Notes: generated by a model from the letters alone, not told the origin. 49,272 nt of DNA from JACVRU01 sp040902725 (GCA_040902725.1 JBBDWU010000007.1:1-49272), one strand, 5' to 3'; numbered from the stretch's first letter, positions 7,780 through 15,664 are shown. Numbers and translations are program-made.

Positions 7780-8607
7780 CTAGCGCAGGAGCTTCGAGAG
7801 GCGGCGATCCTTGAGCTCCCGGCCCCCGGTCTGGCAGCCGGGGCAGTAGTAGACCGTGTACTTCTCGTACTCGACCCGCGCGATCGCGGTCCCGCAGACG
7901 TAGCAGAGCTCGCCGAGCTTGCCATGGACACGGTAGGTGCGGGCGTCGGCGGCGCCCCGCTCGCGCAGCTCGAGGCCGCGCGCGAGCTCCGAGTCCATCG
8001 CGTCGGCGAGCCGCGCCAGCTCCTCGTCGGAGAGCTCGGTCGAGACGGCAAAGGGGGACAGCTTCGCGTGGTGGAGGATCTCGTTCGACCAGGCGCGGCC
8101 GATGCCGGCCAGCGCGCGCTGGTCGCGCAGCAACGGGTGAAGCCGCCGCGACTCCGCCCGGAGGATCTCTGCCAGCCGCTCGACGCCGAGCCCCAGCGCC
8201 TCCGGCCCGAGGTGCGCCAGCTCGGCCTCCGCCTGGTCCGGCGTCAGCAGCCAGACGCCAGCGCGCTTCTTCGAGCCGGCCTCGGTCATCACGAGCCGCC
8301 CGCCGCCCTCGAACGCGAGCTGGAACGCCGGCTTCTTCGGGCCCGCCTCCCCGAAGCCGAGGTAGCGGAGCCGCCCGGAGGTCATCAGGTGGACGAGAAT
8401 CACGAGCTCGCCGTCCTCGGTGGGGAAGAGCAGCCGCTTCGCCCGCCGCTCGGCGCCCGCGAGCCGGCGCCCCTCGAGCGCGCGCAGCGGCGGGTCGAAC
8501 GTCTTCAGCGTGGCGACGTGCGCCGGGCCCGCCTTCGCGATCGGGAAGGCCGAGACCGGGTCGTTCAGCTGGCGGCGCCACGCCTCCATCTCCGGCAACT
8601 CAGGCAT
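7780..8607 (-). CDS. Fpg/Nei-family DNA glycosylase
   Basis: 275 residues. The N-terminus is MPELPEME, giving the catalytic Pro2 and Glu3 after Met removal. The beta-hairpin Lys is in RRAKRLLF. The helix-two-turn-helix is seen as GIGRAWSNEILHHAKLSPF, and the C-terminal zinc finger is CYVCGT...YYCPGCQTGG. The enzyme removes oxidised bases and cuts the abasic site. The normal length and all key residues argue for activity, although the substrate (Fpg-like 8-oxoG or Nei-like pyrimidines) cannot be read from the sequence. The ATG overlaps the end of the decayed MFS gene, so it is the last gene of the ArsR/MFS/glycosylase operon. Confidence 0.92.
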   Translation of the reverse strand: MPELPEMEAWRRQLNDPVSAFPIAKAGPAHVATLKTFDPPLRALEGRRLAGAERRAKRLLFPTEDGELVILVHLMTSGRLRYLGFGEAGPKKPAFQLAFEGGGRLVMTEAGSKKRAGVWLLTPDQAEAELAHLGPEALGLGVERLAEILRAESRRLHPLLRDQRALAGIGRAWSNEILHHAKLSPFAVSTELSDEELARLADAMDSELARGLELRERGAADARTYRVHGKLGELCYVCGTAIARVEYEKYTVYYCPGCQTGGRELKDRRLSKLLR

Positions 8608-9023
8608 CGGTCACGACCGGCGCGGGGACGAGCGGAGCCAGCGGCCGCGGCTCGTCGACCTCGGTCGGGATCGCCCGCAGGCGCATCAGCGACGTCGCCG
8701 CGAGCGGCACGAACGCGAGCGTACGCGATCGGGATCGAGAGCAGCAGCCCGGCCCGCCCCAGGTCGGCGATGACGAGGATCGGCTTCCGCCTGAGGCGGT
8801 CGACCGAGACACCGGCCGGGATCGCGAAGAGGATGAAGGGCAGGAACTCGACGACGCCGATCGCCGCGACCTGGAAGGTGCTCGCCTCGAGGACGATGAC
8901 GGCAACGAGCGGCAGGGCCAGGCCGCTGATCTGCGAGCCGAGCTGGCTGATCGACTCCGCCGACCAGAGCTTGAGGAAGTCGCCGTGGCGCCAGAGGCCG
9001 CCCTTCGGCCAGAGGCTACGCAT
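8600..9023 (-). pseudogene. MFS transporter remnant with large internal deletion
   Basis: The first ~100 residues are a good MFS N-terminus: an LWSAESISQLGSQISGLALP helix, the VDRLRRKP loop between TM2 and TM3, and further helices up to SIPIAYA. The frame is then lost near 8720. In another frame the sequence continues directly with what looks like the C-terminal tail of the same kind of transporter (FVPLAATSLMRLRAIPTEVDEP), ending at 8600. About 300 residues of the middle are missing and the ends are out of frame. The start overlaps the ArsR gene by 8 bases and the end overlaps the fpg start, so the operon layout survived the deletion. Confidence 0.8.
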
Positions 9024-9552
9024 CGCGGCGCTCGTCGCGCCAGAGGGCCAGCGCGAGGCGAAACGGCGTTCCCTCCGCGGCCTCGCACCGCTGGAAGTCG
9101 TCCACGAGCCGGTCGAGGCGCCGCTCGAAGCGCTTCACGTCGGCCGTGGTGAGCCGGCCGGCGATCAGGCCGAACGCGGCGCCTTCGGGCGCGGCGTCGA
9201 GCTCGTCCGCGGCCTGGCGGAGGGCGGCCGACCCGAGCGCGCGCGCGTCGGCCGGATCCTCCACCTTGTAGACGAACAGCCGCGCGACCCGGCCGTAGTA
9301 CTTCTCCGTCATCGCGCGCACCTTGCGGGTGCGGACGACGCGGATCAGGCCGGCTCGCTCGAGGACCTTGAGGTGGTGCGCGACGGTGCCTTTCGGCAGC
9401 CCGAGCTCACGCGCCAGCTCCTGCGTGGAGGAAGCGCTCTTCCGCAGGATGCTGACGATCTTCGTGCGCAGGTCGTCGGCCAGCGCCCGCAGCTGCTCGG
9501 GCTCGGAGACGACGAGCACGTCCTCGGCTTCGTAGTCGGCTGAATGGTCCAC
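9016..9552 (-). CDS. ArsR-type winged-helix transcriptional regulator
   Basis: 178 residues, GTG start. The N-terminal winged helix (about 18-90) reads LADDLRTKIVSILRKSASST, then QELARELGLPKGTVAHHLKV, the HTH_20/ArsR type. The C-terminal half is helical (LRQAADELDAAPEGAAFGLI) as in GntR/ArsR ligand-sensing proteins of actinobacteria. It heads an operon with an MFS transporter, now broken, and a DNA glycosylase. In such pairs the regulator usually controls the transporter; ligand unknown. An inverted repeat overlapping its start codon (9542-9585) is a likely autoregulatory operator. No metal-binding Cys motif is visible. Confidence 0.88.
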   Translation of the reverse strand: MDHSADYEAEDVLVVSEPEQLRALADDLRTKIVSILRKSASSTQELARELGLPKGTVAHHLKVLERAGLIRVVRTRKVRAMTEKYYGRVARLFVYKVEDPADARALGSAALRQAADELDAAPEGAAFGLIAGRLTTADVKRFERRLDRLVDDFQRCEAAEGTPFRLALALWRDERRDA

Positions 9553-9585
9553 TATTCCGGAACATACGGCTTTTCCCGACCATTC
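9542..9585. promoter_or_regulatory. Inverted repeats between arsR-type gene and asparaginase
   Basis: GAATGGTC (9542-9549) and GACCATTC (9578-9585) form an 8-bp inverted repeat that brackets an 8-bp palindrome TTCCGGAA (9555-9562). The left arm covers the first codons of the regulator, so binding there would block both divergent genes. Likely operator of the adjacent ArsR-type protein. Confidence 0.5.
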
Positions 9586-9607
9586 GCAAGGAGGCTAATG
9601 TTCGCCG

Positions 9608-10459
9608 GTGGAGCCGATCGTGGTCGAGGTGCGGCGCGGCGGGCACGTGGAGGCGCGGCATCGTGTCCACGCGGCGATGGTGGACGCCGAGGGGCGGCTG
9701 GTGCGCGCCGCCGGCGACCCGGAGCTCGTCACCTTCATGCGCTCCTCGGCGAAGCCGATCCAGGCGCTGCCGCTCGCGCGCGCGCGCGACGACCTCGACG
9801 ACCGCGACCTCGCCATCGCGTCCGCCTCCCACCTGGCGGAGCCGATGCACCTGGAGGCGGTGCGCGCTCTGCTGGCGAAGGCGCCGGCCGGGGAGGAGGA
9901 GCTGGAGTGCGGCGGCGGCATCGTCCACAACTGCTCGGGCAAGCACGCCGGCATGCTCGCGCTCTGCCGGGCGCGAGGCTGGCCCTCGGCGGACTACCGC
10001 CTGGCAGGGCATCCGTGCCAGCAGGCGATGCAGGAGGCGATGGAGGAAGCGCACGGCGCCGTTGCGGACGCGACCGCGGTCGACGGCTGCGGCGTGCTCA
10101 CCTTTGCCTACTCGCTCGAGCGCATGGCCCGCGCGTTCGCGCGCTTCGAGCGCCTCGACGGCGCCGCGCCGGTCGCGGACGCGATGCGGGCGCACCCGGA
10201 GCTGATCCGCGGGCGCGGCGCCACCGACACGCGGCTGATGCAGCTGCGGCCGCGCTGGTTCGCGAAGGGCGGCGCCGAGGGGCTCCTCTGCGCGGCCGAC
10301 GGTGGGGGCATGGGGATCGCGCTCAAGGTGGAGGACGGCGCCGGGCGGGCGACCGGCCCTGCGCTGGCGGCCTTCCTGGAGGGCCCGGAGGAGCTCGCCG
10401 TCGTCCCGCTCGAGAACAGCCGGGGCGAGCGCGTCGGCGAGCTCGCCGCCAGGTTGTAA
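9608..10459 (+). CDS. Asparaginase (Asparaginase_II family)
   Basis: 283 residues. The family hydrolyses L-asparagine to aspartate and ammonia and is unrelated to the classical type I/II enzymes. Recognisable blocks are MRSSAKPIQALPL, SASHLAEPMHLEAV, GGIVHNCSGKHAGMLA, DGCGVLTFAYSL and a C-terminal GGMGIALKVEDG. The start is GTG 9608, preceded by AGGAGG at 9589-9594 (spacing 13, rather long). An ATG at 9598 is better spaced but is in another frame. It is divergent from the ArsR-type operon and shares its control region. It is slightly shorter than many members but no motif is missing. Confidence 0.9.
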   Translation: MEPIVVEVRRGGHVEARHRVHAAMVDAEGRLVRAAGDPELVTFMRSSAKPIQALPLARARDDLDDRDLAIASASHLAEPMHLEAVRALLAKAPAGEEELECGGGIVHNCSGKHAGMLALCRARGWPSADYRLAGHPCQQAMQEAMEEAHGAVADATAVDGCGVLTFAYSLERMARAFARFERLDGAAPVADAMRAHPELIRGRGATDTRLMQLRPRWFAKGGAEGLLCAADGGGMGIALKVEDGAGRATGPALAAFLEGPEELAVVPLENSRGERVGELAARL

Positions 10460-10467
10460 AGAAAGTG

Positions 10468-10535
10468 TTCTCAGATCGTGAATCCGTATGTAAGATCCGC
10501 CGCATCGAAGGTGAGCCGGCGGAGATCACCGGCTC
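10468..10535 (+). promoter_or_regulatory. Likely sigA promoter and leader hairpin
   Basis: TTCTCA (10468-10473) and TAAGAT (10491-10496) are separated by 17 bases. The predicted leader of about 90 bases contains a 7-bp hairpin, GAGCCGG (10513-10519) with CCGGCTC (10529-10535). There is no other gene between asparaginase and sigA. Confidence 0.45.
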
Positions 10536-10594
10536 TTGCGTGTCTGGAAGGTTCCGAGTCCCCGTCCGTCCCACGCGAGGAAAGCCGAGGTCAA

Positions 10595-11692
10595 TTGCTC
10601 ACCGTCGACATCTCTCTTCCTGAAGTCGAGGAACTCCAGAAGCTCGTCCAGGAAGGCCAGGAGAAGGGCTTTCTCACCTACGACGAGATCGTCACCGGGC
10701 TCGACGACGTCGAGCTCACCAAAGAGCAGGTCGAAGACTTCTACACGTACCTGATCGACCACGGCGTCGAGCTGCTCGAAGGCGAGCAGCACAAGCATCC
10801 GCCGCACGAGCAGCCCATCCCGGAAGAGGAGACGAAGGCGGCTCCGAAGCTCGACCTGACGGTCGAGCCCTCGCTCGACTCGCTCCGGCTCTACCTGCGC
10901 GAGATCGGCAAGGTGCCGCTGCTGACGGCGGACGAGGAGGTCTACCTCGCCAAGCGCATCGAGCGGGGGGACATGGGGGCGAAGACGCAGATGACCGAGG
11001 CGAACCTGCGCCTCGTCGTCTCGATCGCCAAGGGCTATCTCGGCCGCGGGCTCTCGTTCCTCGACCTGATCCAGGAGGGATCGCTGGGGCTCATCCGCGC
11101 GGTCGAGAAGTTCGACTACCGGAAGGGCTTCAAGTTCTCGACCTACGCGACCTGGTGGATCCGGCAGGCGGTCACGCGCGCGATCGCGGACAAGGCACGC
11201 ACCATCCGCATTCCGGTCCACATGGTCGAGAAGCTGAACAAGGTCGTGCACATCGAGCGCCAGCTCGTCCAGCGGCTCGGGCGCGAGCCCAGGCCCGAGG
11301 AGATCGCGGACGAGCTCGAGATGACGACCGAGGAGGTGCGGGAGATCCTGCGCATGGCGCAGCTCCCGGTCTCGCTCGAGAAGCCGATCGGGGAGGAGGA
11401 GGAGTCGGCGCTCGGCGACTTCGTCCCCGACGAGCAGGCGGAGTCCCCGTTCGACACCGCGTCGCTGTCGCTGCGCCGTGGGGACATCGAGGCGGCGCTC
11501 TCGTCGCTGCCCGAGCGCGAGCGCAACGTGATCGAGATGCGCTACGGGCTCAACGGCGAGCCGCCGCGGACGCTCGAGGAGGTGGGCCGCGCCTTCGGCG
11601 TCACCCGCGAGCGGATCCGGCAGATCGAGAACAACACGCTCAAGAAGCTCGAAGGGCTGCCCGAGGCCCAGGGCCTGAAGGACTGCGTCTAG
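10595..11692 (+). CDS. sigA: Primary sigma factor SigA/RpoD
   Basis: About 365 residues. It has a short acidic region 1.1, region 1.2 (DSLRLYLREIGKVPLL), and region 2 with NLRLVVSIAKGYLGRGLSFL and the -10 recognition helix FKFSTYATWWIRQAVTRAI. Region 3 follows (RIPVHMVEKLNKV), then region 4 with the helix-turn-helix TLEEVGRAFGVTRERIRQIE. These are the conserved motifs of the essential housekeeping sigma factor. The TTG at 10595, with GAGG 4 bases upstream, is chosen because homology begins there. A GTG at 10478 would add 39 residues that look non-coding. Its last 73 bases are duplicated at 12093-12165. Confidence 0.95.
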   Translation: MLTVDISLPEVEELQKLVQEGQEKGFLTYDEIVTGLDDVELTKEQVEDFYTYLIDHGVELLEGEQHKHPPHEQPIPEEETKAAPKLDLTVEPSLDSLRLYLREIGKVPLLTADEEVYLAKRIERGDMGAKTQMTEANLRLVVSIAKGYLGRGLSFLDLIQEGSLGLIRAVEKFDYRKGFKFSTYATWWIRQAVTRAIADKARTIRIPVHMVEKLNKVVHIERQLVQRLGREPRPEEIADELEMTTEEVREILRMAQLPVSLEKPIGEEEESALGDFVPDEQAESPFDTASLSLRRGDIEAALSSLPERERNVIEMRYGLNGEPPRTLEEVGRAFGVTRERIRQIENNTLKKLEGLPEAQGLKDCV

Positions 11693-11693
11693 T

Positions 11694-11719
11694 CCGAAAC
11701 GGCCGTCTTGCGGCCTCGG
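11694..11719 (+). terminator. Weak hairpin after sigA
   Basis: GGCCG and CGGCC (11701-11715, loop TCTTG), extended by CCGA/TCGG outside an internal loop, just after the sigA stop. There is no T-tract, so it is a weak terminator at best. Confidence 0.3.
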
Positions 11720-11742
11720 CCCCGGCGCGCGACGATGGCGTC

Positions 11743-11877
11743 GTGTGGCGTCGCCGCGAGCCCTTGCCGGAGCAGGAGCTCCTCCGCGGTCTCGCCCTCA
11801 TGGTGATGCAGCTCGACGCTAAGCTCGACGAGATCAAGCGACTCTTACTGGAGGAGGATGAGGAAGGAAACTCCTGA
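11743..11877 (+). CDS. Small coiled-coil-like protein downstream of sigA
   Basis: 44 residues from GTG 11743. The C-terminal two thirds is an amphipathic helix with heptad spacing (LALMVMQLDAKLDEIKRLLL) followed by an acidic end (EEDEEGNS). There is no good Shine-Dalgarno sequence, but composition and codon use look coding. The last 20 bases overlap the next small gene. No family recognised. It lies 50 bases after sigA, within the left copy of the duplicated segment described at 12032-12165. Confidence 0.5.
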   Translation: MWRRREPLPEQELLRGLALMVMQLDAKLDEIKRLLLEEDEEGNS

Positions 11878-12031
11878 GGAGCGCGCGGCTCGCCTTGACC
11901 GGGAGGCGACCTGGGCCGCAAATCGCCGCGAGTTCGAGCAAGTTCTCGAACGGTGGGAGGCGCACCTGCGCAGCCGCCAAGAGCGCGGCGAGCGCTTCTG
12001 GCGGCTTCTACGACTTCCTAGACGCGCCTAG
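11858..12031 (+). CDS. Small basic helical protein
   Basis: 57 residues, ATG 11858 directly after a GGAGG run. It is very charged and Arg/Glu/Trp-rich (RLDREATWAANRREFEQVLE, then RFWRLLRLPRRA), and is predicted to be one long helix. It overlaps the previous small gene by 20 bases, which suggests translational coupling. The stop at 12029-12031 sits one base before the start of the duplicated fragment. No family recognised; it may be a spurious frame. Confidence 0.45.
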   Translation: MRKETPEERAARLDREATWAANRREFEQVLERWEAHLRSRQERGERFWRLLRLPRRA

Positions 12032-12097
12032 CAGGCGCTAGGCCTGCTCGACGGGCTCGGGCTCGTCGGCGCGCTCGAGCGGCACGAAGAGGCGGCA
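12032..12097 (-). pseudogene. Duplicated 3' end of the zinc-ribbon gene
   Basis: These 66 bases match 13016-13081 with a single mismatch (C/G at 12083). They contain the last residues of the 13022-13183 zinc-ribbon protein (LFVPLERADEPEPVEQA and stop) and the last codons of the 12207-13025 gene, including their shared CTAG stop overlap. The one difference is synonymous. The fragment is joined to a sigA tail copy at a 5-base identity (CGGCA, 12093-12097). Confidence 0.85.
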
Positions 12098-12165
12098 GAT
12101 CGAGAACAACACGCTCAAGAAGCTCGAAGGGCTGCCCGAGGCTCAGGGCCTCAAAGACTGCGTCT
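12093..12165 (+). pseudogene. Duplicated 3' end of sigA
   Basis: These 73 bases match 11618-11690 of sigA with three mismatches, all synonymous. They encode the end of region 4 (RQIENNTLKKLEGLPEAQGL and the final KDCV). There is no upstream sigma sequence, so this is a 5'-truncated copy and not a gene. Confidence 0.9.
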
Positions 12166-12206
12166 GAGATCTTGAAAAGCGCCCGATTCCGGCGCATCAT
12201 TGGCGC

Positions 12207-13025
12207 GTGAGGATCGGGGTCATCGGCGTCCTGTGCGCGCTGGCAGTTGCCGTCCCGGCAGCCGCCGGCAAGTCGGCCGGGCCGTACGACGGCAGCTGGC
12301 AAGGGACGTTCGACGGGACGATCTCGATCGCCGGCCACTCGACGAGGCTCTACGGCCCGCTCACCTTCCGCGTGGACGACGGCGTAATCAGCGGGATGGT
12401 CGGCGGGACGGTCGGCTCGAGCGGCGTCGGCTCGCTCACGTCCTTCTCATTCGTCGGCGTCACGGTCCGTAGCTGCAGCGGCTCGGCGCGATTCACTCGC
12501 TCGTCGGCGAACGGCTCCATTTCGTGCACCACGAACGCCGGCGACCGGCTGTCCGGGAACATCGCCGCCGACCGGTCAGGAGGTCCGAGCGACGACGAGT
12601 CGTCCACTGGGGAGCTCGGATCCCTGCGCAACAACGTCCCCGGCTACTTCAAGGCCTACGTCGGCGAAAGGTTCGCGACGCCGCTCTGCCGCCGCGGGGA
12701 GGGGCGGGGCAACGGTCTTCCCAAGAACCGGCTGTGCGGACCGCCGACCAACCCCGGCACCGCGCCCTGGTGGCCGCGGGGAGGCAAGCCGCCGTACACG
12801 TTCAACCTGAAGCTCGGCAAGGGCTTCCTGCCGAAGGGCCTCGTGCTCAACCACAACACCGGCTGGATCGAGGGAACGCCCGAGCCCGGCACCGATCTCG
12901 GCGGACGGAGGTCCCCCGGCTTCTGTGCCAACTGCCGGATCTACGACTTCACCGTCTGCGTACGGGACAGCTCCGGCAAGACCGTCTGCGAAGGGGCGTT
13001 CTTCGCGGTCTACCCCAGGCGCTAG
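12207..13025 (+). CDS. Secreted beta-sandwich protein with C-terminal Ig-like domain
   Basis: 272 residues from GTG 12207 with a signal peptide (about 1-21, VLCALAVAVPAAAG). Residues 25-125 are Gly/Ser/Thr-rich beta strands (GSWQGTFDGTISIAGHS). Residues about 185-270 resemble putative Ig (He_PIG/cadherin-like) domains: GGKPPYTFNLKLG, GLVLNHNTGWIEGTPEPGT, YDFTVCVRDSSGKTVCEGAF. Several Cys residues could form disulfides. Likely a cell-surface or secreted protein of unknown role. Its stop overlaps that of the convergent zinc-ribbon gene within CTAG. Confidence 0.75.
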   Translation: MRIGVIGVLCALAVAVPAAAGKSAGPYDGSWQGTFDGTISIAGHSTRLYGPLTFRVDDGVISGMVGGTVGSSGVGSLTSFSFVGVTVRSCSGSARFTRSSANGSISCTTNAGDRLSGNIAADRSGGPSDDESSTGELGSLRNNVPGYFKAYVGERFATPLCRRGEGRGNGLPKNRLCGPPTNPGTAPWWPRGGKPPYTFNLKLGKGFLPKGLVLNHNTGWIEGTPEPGTDLGGRRSPGFCANCRIYDFTVCVRDSSGKTVCEGAFFAVYPRR

Positions 13026-13183
13026 GCCTGCTCGACGGGCTCGGGCTCGTCGGCGCGCTCGAGCGGGACGAAGAGGCGGCAATGGGGGCACTTGTAGCCC
13101 TGCTGCTCGCCCGTCCCCAGTAGCTCGCCGGTGAACTCCTTGTGGCAGTGCGGGCAGACGACTTCGCGCTTCTCGGGGGGCAC
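13022..13183 (-). CDS. 53-residue zinc-ribbon protein
   Basis: GTG start at 13183. Two CPHC pairs (VVCPHCHKEFTG and GYKCPHCRLFVPL) form a complete zinc ribbon, followed by an acidic tail (ERADEPEPVEQA). Small zinc ribbons of this kind bind nucleic acid or protein partners; its role is unknown. The stop codon overlaps that of the convergent secreted-protein gene in CTAG. Independent support that this is a gene: a partial second copy at 12032-12097 differs only by a synonymous change. Confidence 0.8.
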   Translation of the reverse strand: MPPEKREVVCPHCHKEFTGELLGTGEQQGYKCPHCRLFVPLERADEPEPVEQA

Positions 13184-13223
13184 GTCTCCAACGTAGCAGC
13201 AGGGCTCTGTCCGGCCGGGCCAC

Positions 13224-13229
13224 TAGCCT
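13224..13229 (+). promoter_or_regulatory. Leaderless-type -10 box of aquaporin gene
   Basis: TAGCCT ends 7 bases before the GTG at 13237, with no Shine-Dalgarno sequence between them. Confidence 0.5.
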
Positions 13230-13236
13230 CGCGCCC

Positions 13237-13953
13237 GTGGATGCGAGCGTCTTCCGCCGCGCGGCGGCCGAGTTCGTCGGCGCTTTCGCGCTGATCTTCG
13301 CCGGGATGGGCTCCATCGCCGTGGGTGCCGACCTCGTCGGTGTCGCGCTCGCGCACGGGCTCGTGATCGCGGTCATGGCCTCTGCCGTCGGGCACATCTC
13401 CGGCGGCCACTTCAACCCGGCCGTGACGTTCGGCTTCCTCGTCACGCGCCGGATCGCGCTGCCGATCGCGGTCGCCTACTGGATCGCCCAGCTCGGTGGA
13501 GCGATCGCCGCGACGATCCTCCTGCGCGGTGTCTTCTCGCCGGACAGCCTGCTCGACCCGGGCGTCCCGGTGCTCGCCGACGGCCTCGGGGCCGGTTCCG
13601 GCCTGCTCCTGGAGGGCGTGCTGACGTTCTTCCTCGTCTGGGTGATCTTCGCGACGGCAGCCGACCCTCGCGGCGCCTTCAAGTCGATCGCCGGGCTCGC
13701 GATCGGCCTGACGATCACGCTGGACGTCCTCGCGGGGGGCCCGCTCACGGGCGCGGCGATGAACCCCGCGCGCGCGTTCGGCCCGGAGCTCGTGCAGGGG
13801 ATCTGGTCGGACGCGTGGATCTACTGGGTCGGCCCGCTCGCCGGAGCGGCGCTCGCCGCGCTCGCCTACGACCGGCTCTACCTGCGCCCGCTCGCGCCGG
13901 CGCCGGTCGACTCGAGGACATTCCCTAGAATCGGCGGTTGGGTCGACAACTGA
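13237..13953 (+). CDS. Aquaporin (MIP family)
   Basis: 238 residues with six membrane helices and both half-helix pore motifs: GGHFNPAVT (about residue 63) and GAAMNPARAFGPEL (about residue 175). The Arg after the second NPA is the selectivity-filter Arg. The narrow-pore residues are of the AqpZ/water type rather than the glycerol type as far as can be judged, but transport of hydrogen peroxide is possible. It is followed after 11 bases by a peroxiredoxin gene, so the two are probably cotranscribed, and a joint role in peroxide handling is an inference from that. Confidence 0.93.
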   Translation: MDASVFRRAAAEFVGAFALIFAGMGSIAVGADLVGVALAHGLVIAVMASAVGHISGGHFNPAVTFGFLVTRRIALPIAVAYWIAQLGGAIAATILLRGVFSPDSLLDPGVPVLADGLGAGSGLLLEGVLTFFLVWVIFATAADPRGAFKSIAGLAIGLTITLDVLAGGPLTGAAMNPARAFGPELVQGIWSDAWIYWVGPLAGAALAALAYDRLYLRPLAPAPVDSRTFPRIGGWVDN

Positions 13954-13964
13954 GGGAGGGCAAC

Positions 13965-14621
13965 ATGCTGAAGATCGGGGACACCGCGCCTGACTTCGAG
14001 GCGGAGACGACCGAGGGCCGCATCCAATTCCACGACTGGATCGGCGACTCGTGGGCCGTCCTCTTCTCGCATCCGAAGGACTTCACTCCGGTCTGCACCA
14101 CCGAGCTCGGCTACATGGCCAAGATCAAGCCGGAGTTCGACCGCCGCAACGTCAAGGTGATCGGCCTCTCCGTCGACTCCACGGGCGACCACGAGGGCTG
14201 GGCGAAGGACATCGAGGAGACGCAGGGAGCGGCGCCGAACTATCCCATCATCGGCGATGCCGACTTCGCGGTCTCCAAGGCCTACGGGATGCTGCCCGCG
14301 GAGACCGAGGGCGATCCGAAGGGGCGCACGCCGGCCGACAACCAGACCGTCCGCAACGTCTTCGTCGTCGGGCCCGACAAGAAGGTCAAGCTGATCCTCG
14401 TCTACCCGATGACGACCGGGCGCAACTTCGACGAGGTGCTCCGGGTGATCGACTCGCTTCAGTTGACGGCGAAGCACAAGGTGGCGACGCCGGTGAACTG
14501 GCAGCAGGGCGACGACGTCATCATCGCGGGCTCCGTGTCCGACGACGAGGCGAAGGAGACGTACCCGGAGGGCTGGCAGGCACCGAAGCCCTACATCAGG
14601 ATCGTGCCCCAGCCCCGCTAG
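13965..14621 (+). CDS. 1-Cys peroxiredoxin (Prx6 type)
   Basis: 218 residues from ATG 13965 with GGAGGG at 13955-13960. The peroxidatic Cys is in HPKDFTPVCTTELG, the conserved PxxxTxxC motif, with the partner Arg in the C-terminal part. The long C-terminal domain (VATPVNWQQGDDVIIAGSVS) is typical of Prx6 enzymes, which reduce peroxides with a single catalytic Cys. No resolving Cys is visible. Probably in one operon with the aquaporin. Overlaps convergent rsgA by 4 bases. Confidence 0.95.
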   Translation: MLKIGDTAPDFEAETTEGRIQFHDWIGDSWAVLFSHPKDFTPVCTTELGYMAKIKPEFDRRNVKVIGLSVDSTGDHEGWAKDIEETQGAAPNYPIIGDADFAVSKAYGMLPAETEGDPKGRTPADNQTVRNVFVVGPDKKVKLILVYPMTTGRNFDEVLRVIDSLQLTAKHKVATPVNWQQGDDVIIAGSVSDDEAKETYPEGWQAPKPYIRIVPQPR

Positions 14622-15664
14622 TACCGCCTCGCCTGCCTGGATTCCCGCGCCCGCTGGCGCCAGCGGCGCTTCAGCTCCGCGTGCTGGCGCGAGCCCCGGC
14701 GCACGCGGACCCCCGCGAGCTCGCGCTGGAGCCTGCGATAGGCAGTGAGCCGCTCGGCGTCGAGCGTGCCGCCCGCGATCGCGGCGCGGACGGCGCACCC
14801 GGGCTCCGTCTCGTGGGCGCAGTCGCGGAACTTGCACTCGGCGGCGAGCTCGACGACGTCCGCGAAGGCCCGGTCGACGTCGCCCTCCCAGAGCTGAAGC
14901 TCCCGCAGCCCCGGAGTGTCGATCAGCAGCCCGCCGCCCGGCAGCGCGAACAGCTCGCGGTGCCTGGTGGTGTGGCGGCCGCGACCGTCCGCCCGCAGGC
15001 CAGCCGTCACGAGCCGCTCCTCGTCCAGCAGCCGGTTGATCAGCGTCGACTTCCCAACCCCCGAGGAGCCGACGAGCACGATCGTCCTCCCAGGCTCGAT
15101 GAGCGCCTCCACGGCCTCGAGGCCTTCGCCGGTCACGTTGCTGACCGACAGGACGGGCACCCCCATGGCCGCTCCCTCGGCCTCGACGGGCTGCTCGGCG
15201 TCGTCGCAGAGATCGAGCTTCGTCAGCACGACCACGGGCGACGCGCCGCTGTCCCACGCGACCGTCAAGTAGCGCTCGAGCCGCCGCAGGTTGAAGTCCC
15301 CGTCGAGCCCCATCACGCAGAAGACGACGTCGACGTTGGCCGCCAGCACCTGCTCGACCGACTCGCCGAGGGCTTCCTTCCTCGAGATCACCGTCCGCCG
15401 GGGCAGGACGGCTTCGATCGTCGTGCCCTGGAGCGCGACCCAGTCGCCGACGGCGGGCTTGGCGCCGCCGACGGCGGCCTCGTCGTACAGCCGGCCGCGG
15501 GCGCGCGCGAGCACGTCCTCGTCGCCGCCCGTGCGGACGACGTAGCCGGCCCGGTGCTCCGCGACGACGCGCCCGGGCACGAGCCCGTCCGCCGCGTGTG
15601 TCTCGAACGCCTCCCCGAGCTCGGCGGTCCAGCCGAGCACGGCGAGCGTGGATCCGTCATTCAC
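14618..15664 (-). CDS. rsgA: Ribosome small-subunit GTPase RsgA
   Basis: 348 residues. An N-terminal OB-fold (about 30-95) is followed by a circularly permuted GTPase domain with motif order G4 (TKLDL), G1 (GSSGVGKST), G3 (DTPGL). The C-terminal zinc site is CKFRDCAHETEPGC. RsgA helps finish 30S subunit assembly. Two strong features are the permuted order and the switch segment GRGRHTTRHRELF. A GGAGAC Shine-Dalgarno sequence precedes the ATG at 15664. The C-terminus is Arg-rich, as is common in the family. Confidence 0.96.
   Translation of the reverse strand: MNDGSTLAVLGWTAELGEAFETHAADGLVPGRVVAEHRAGYVVRTGGDEDVLARARGRLYDEAAVGGAKPAVGDWVALQGTTIEAVLPRRTVISRKEALGESVEQVLAANVDVVFCVMGLDGDFNLRRLERYLTVAWDSGASPVVVLTKLDLCDDAEQPVEAEGAAMGVPVLSVSNVTGEGLEAVEALIEPGRTIVLVGSSGVGKSTLINRLLDEERLVTAGLRADGRGRHTTRHRELFALPGGGLLIDTPGLRELQLWEGDVDRAFADVVELAAECKFRDCAHETEPGCAVRAAIAGGTLDAERLTAYRRLQRELAGVRVRRGSRQHAELKRRWRQRARESRQARRY

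Noticed and set aside
9598..10623. ATG 9598 with ideal Shine-Dalgarno spacing
   Set aside because: It opens the wrong frame; asparaginase motifs are in the frame of GTG 9608.
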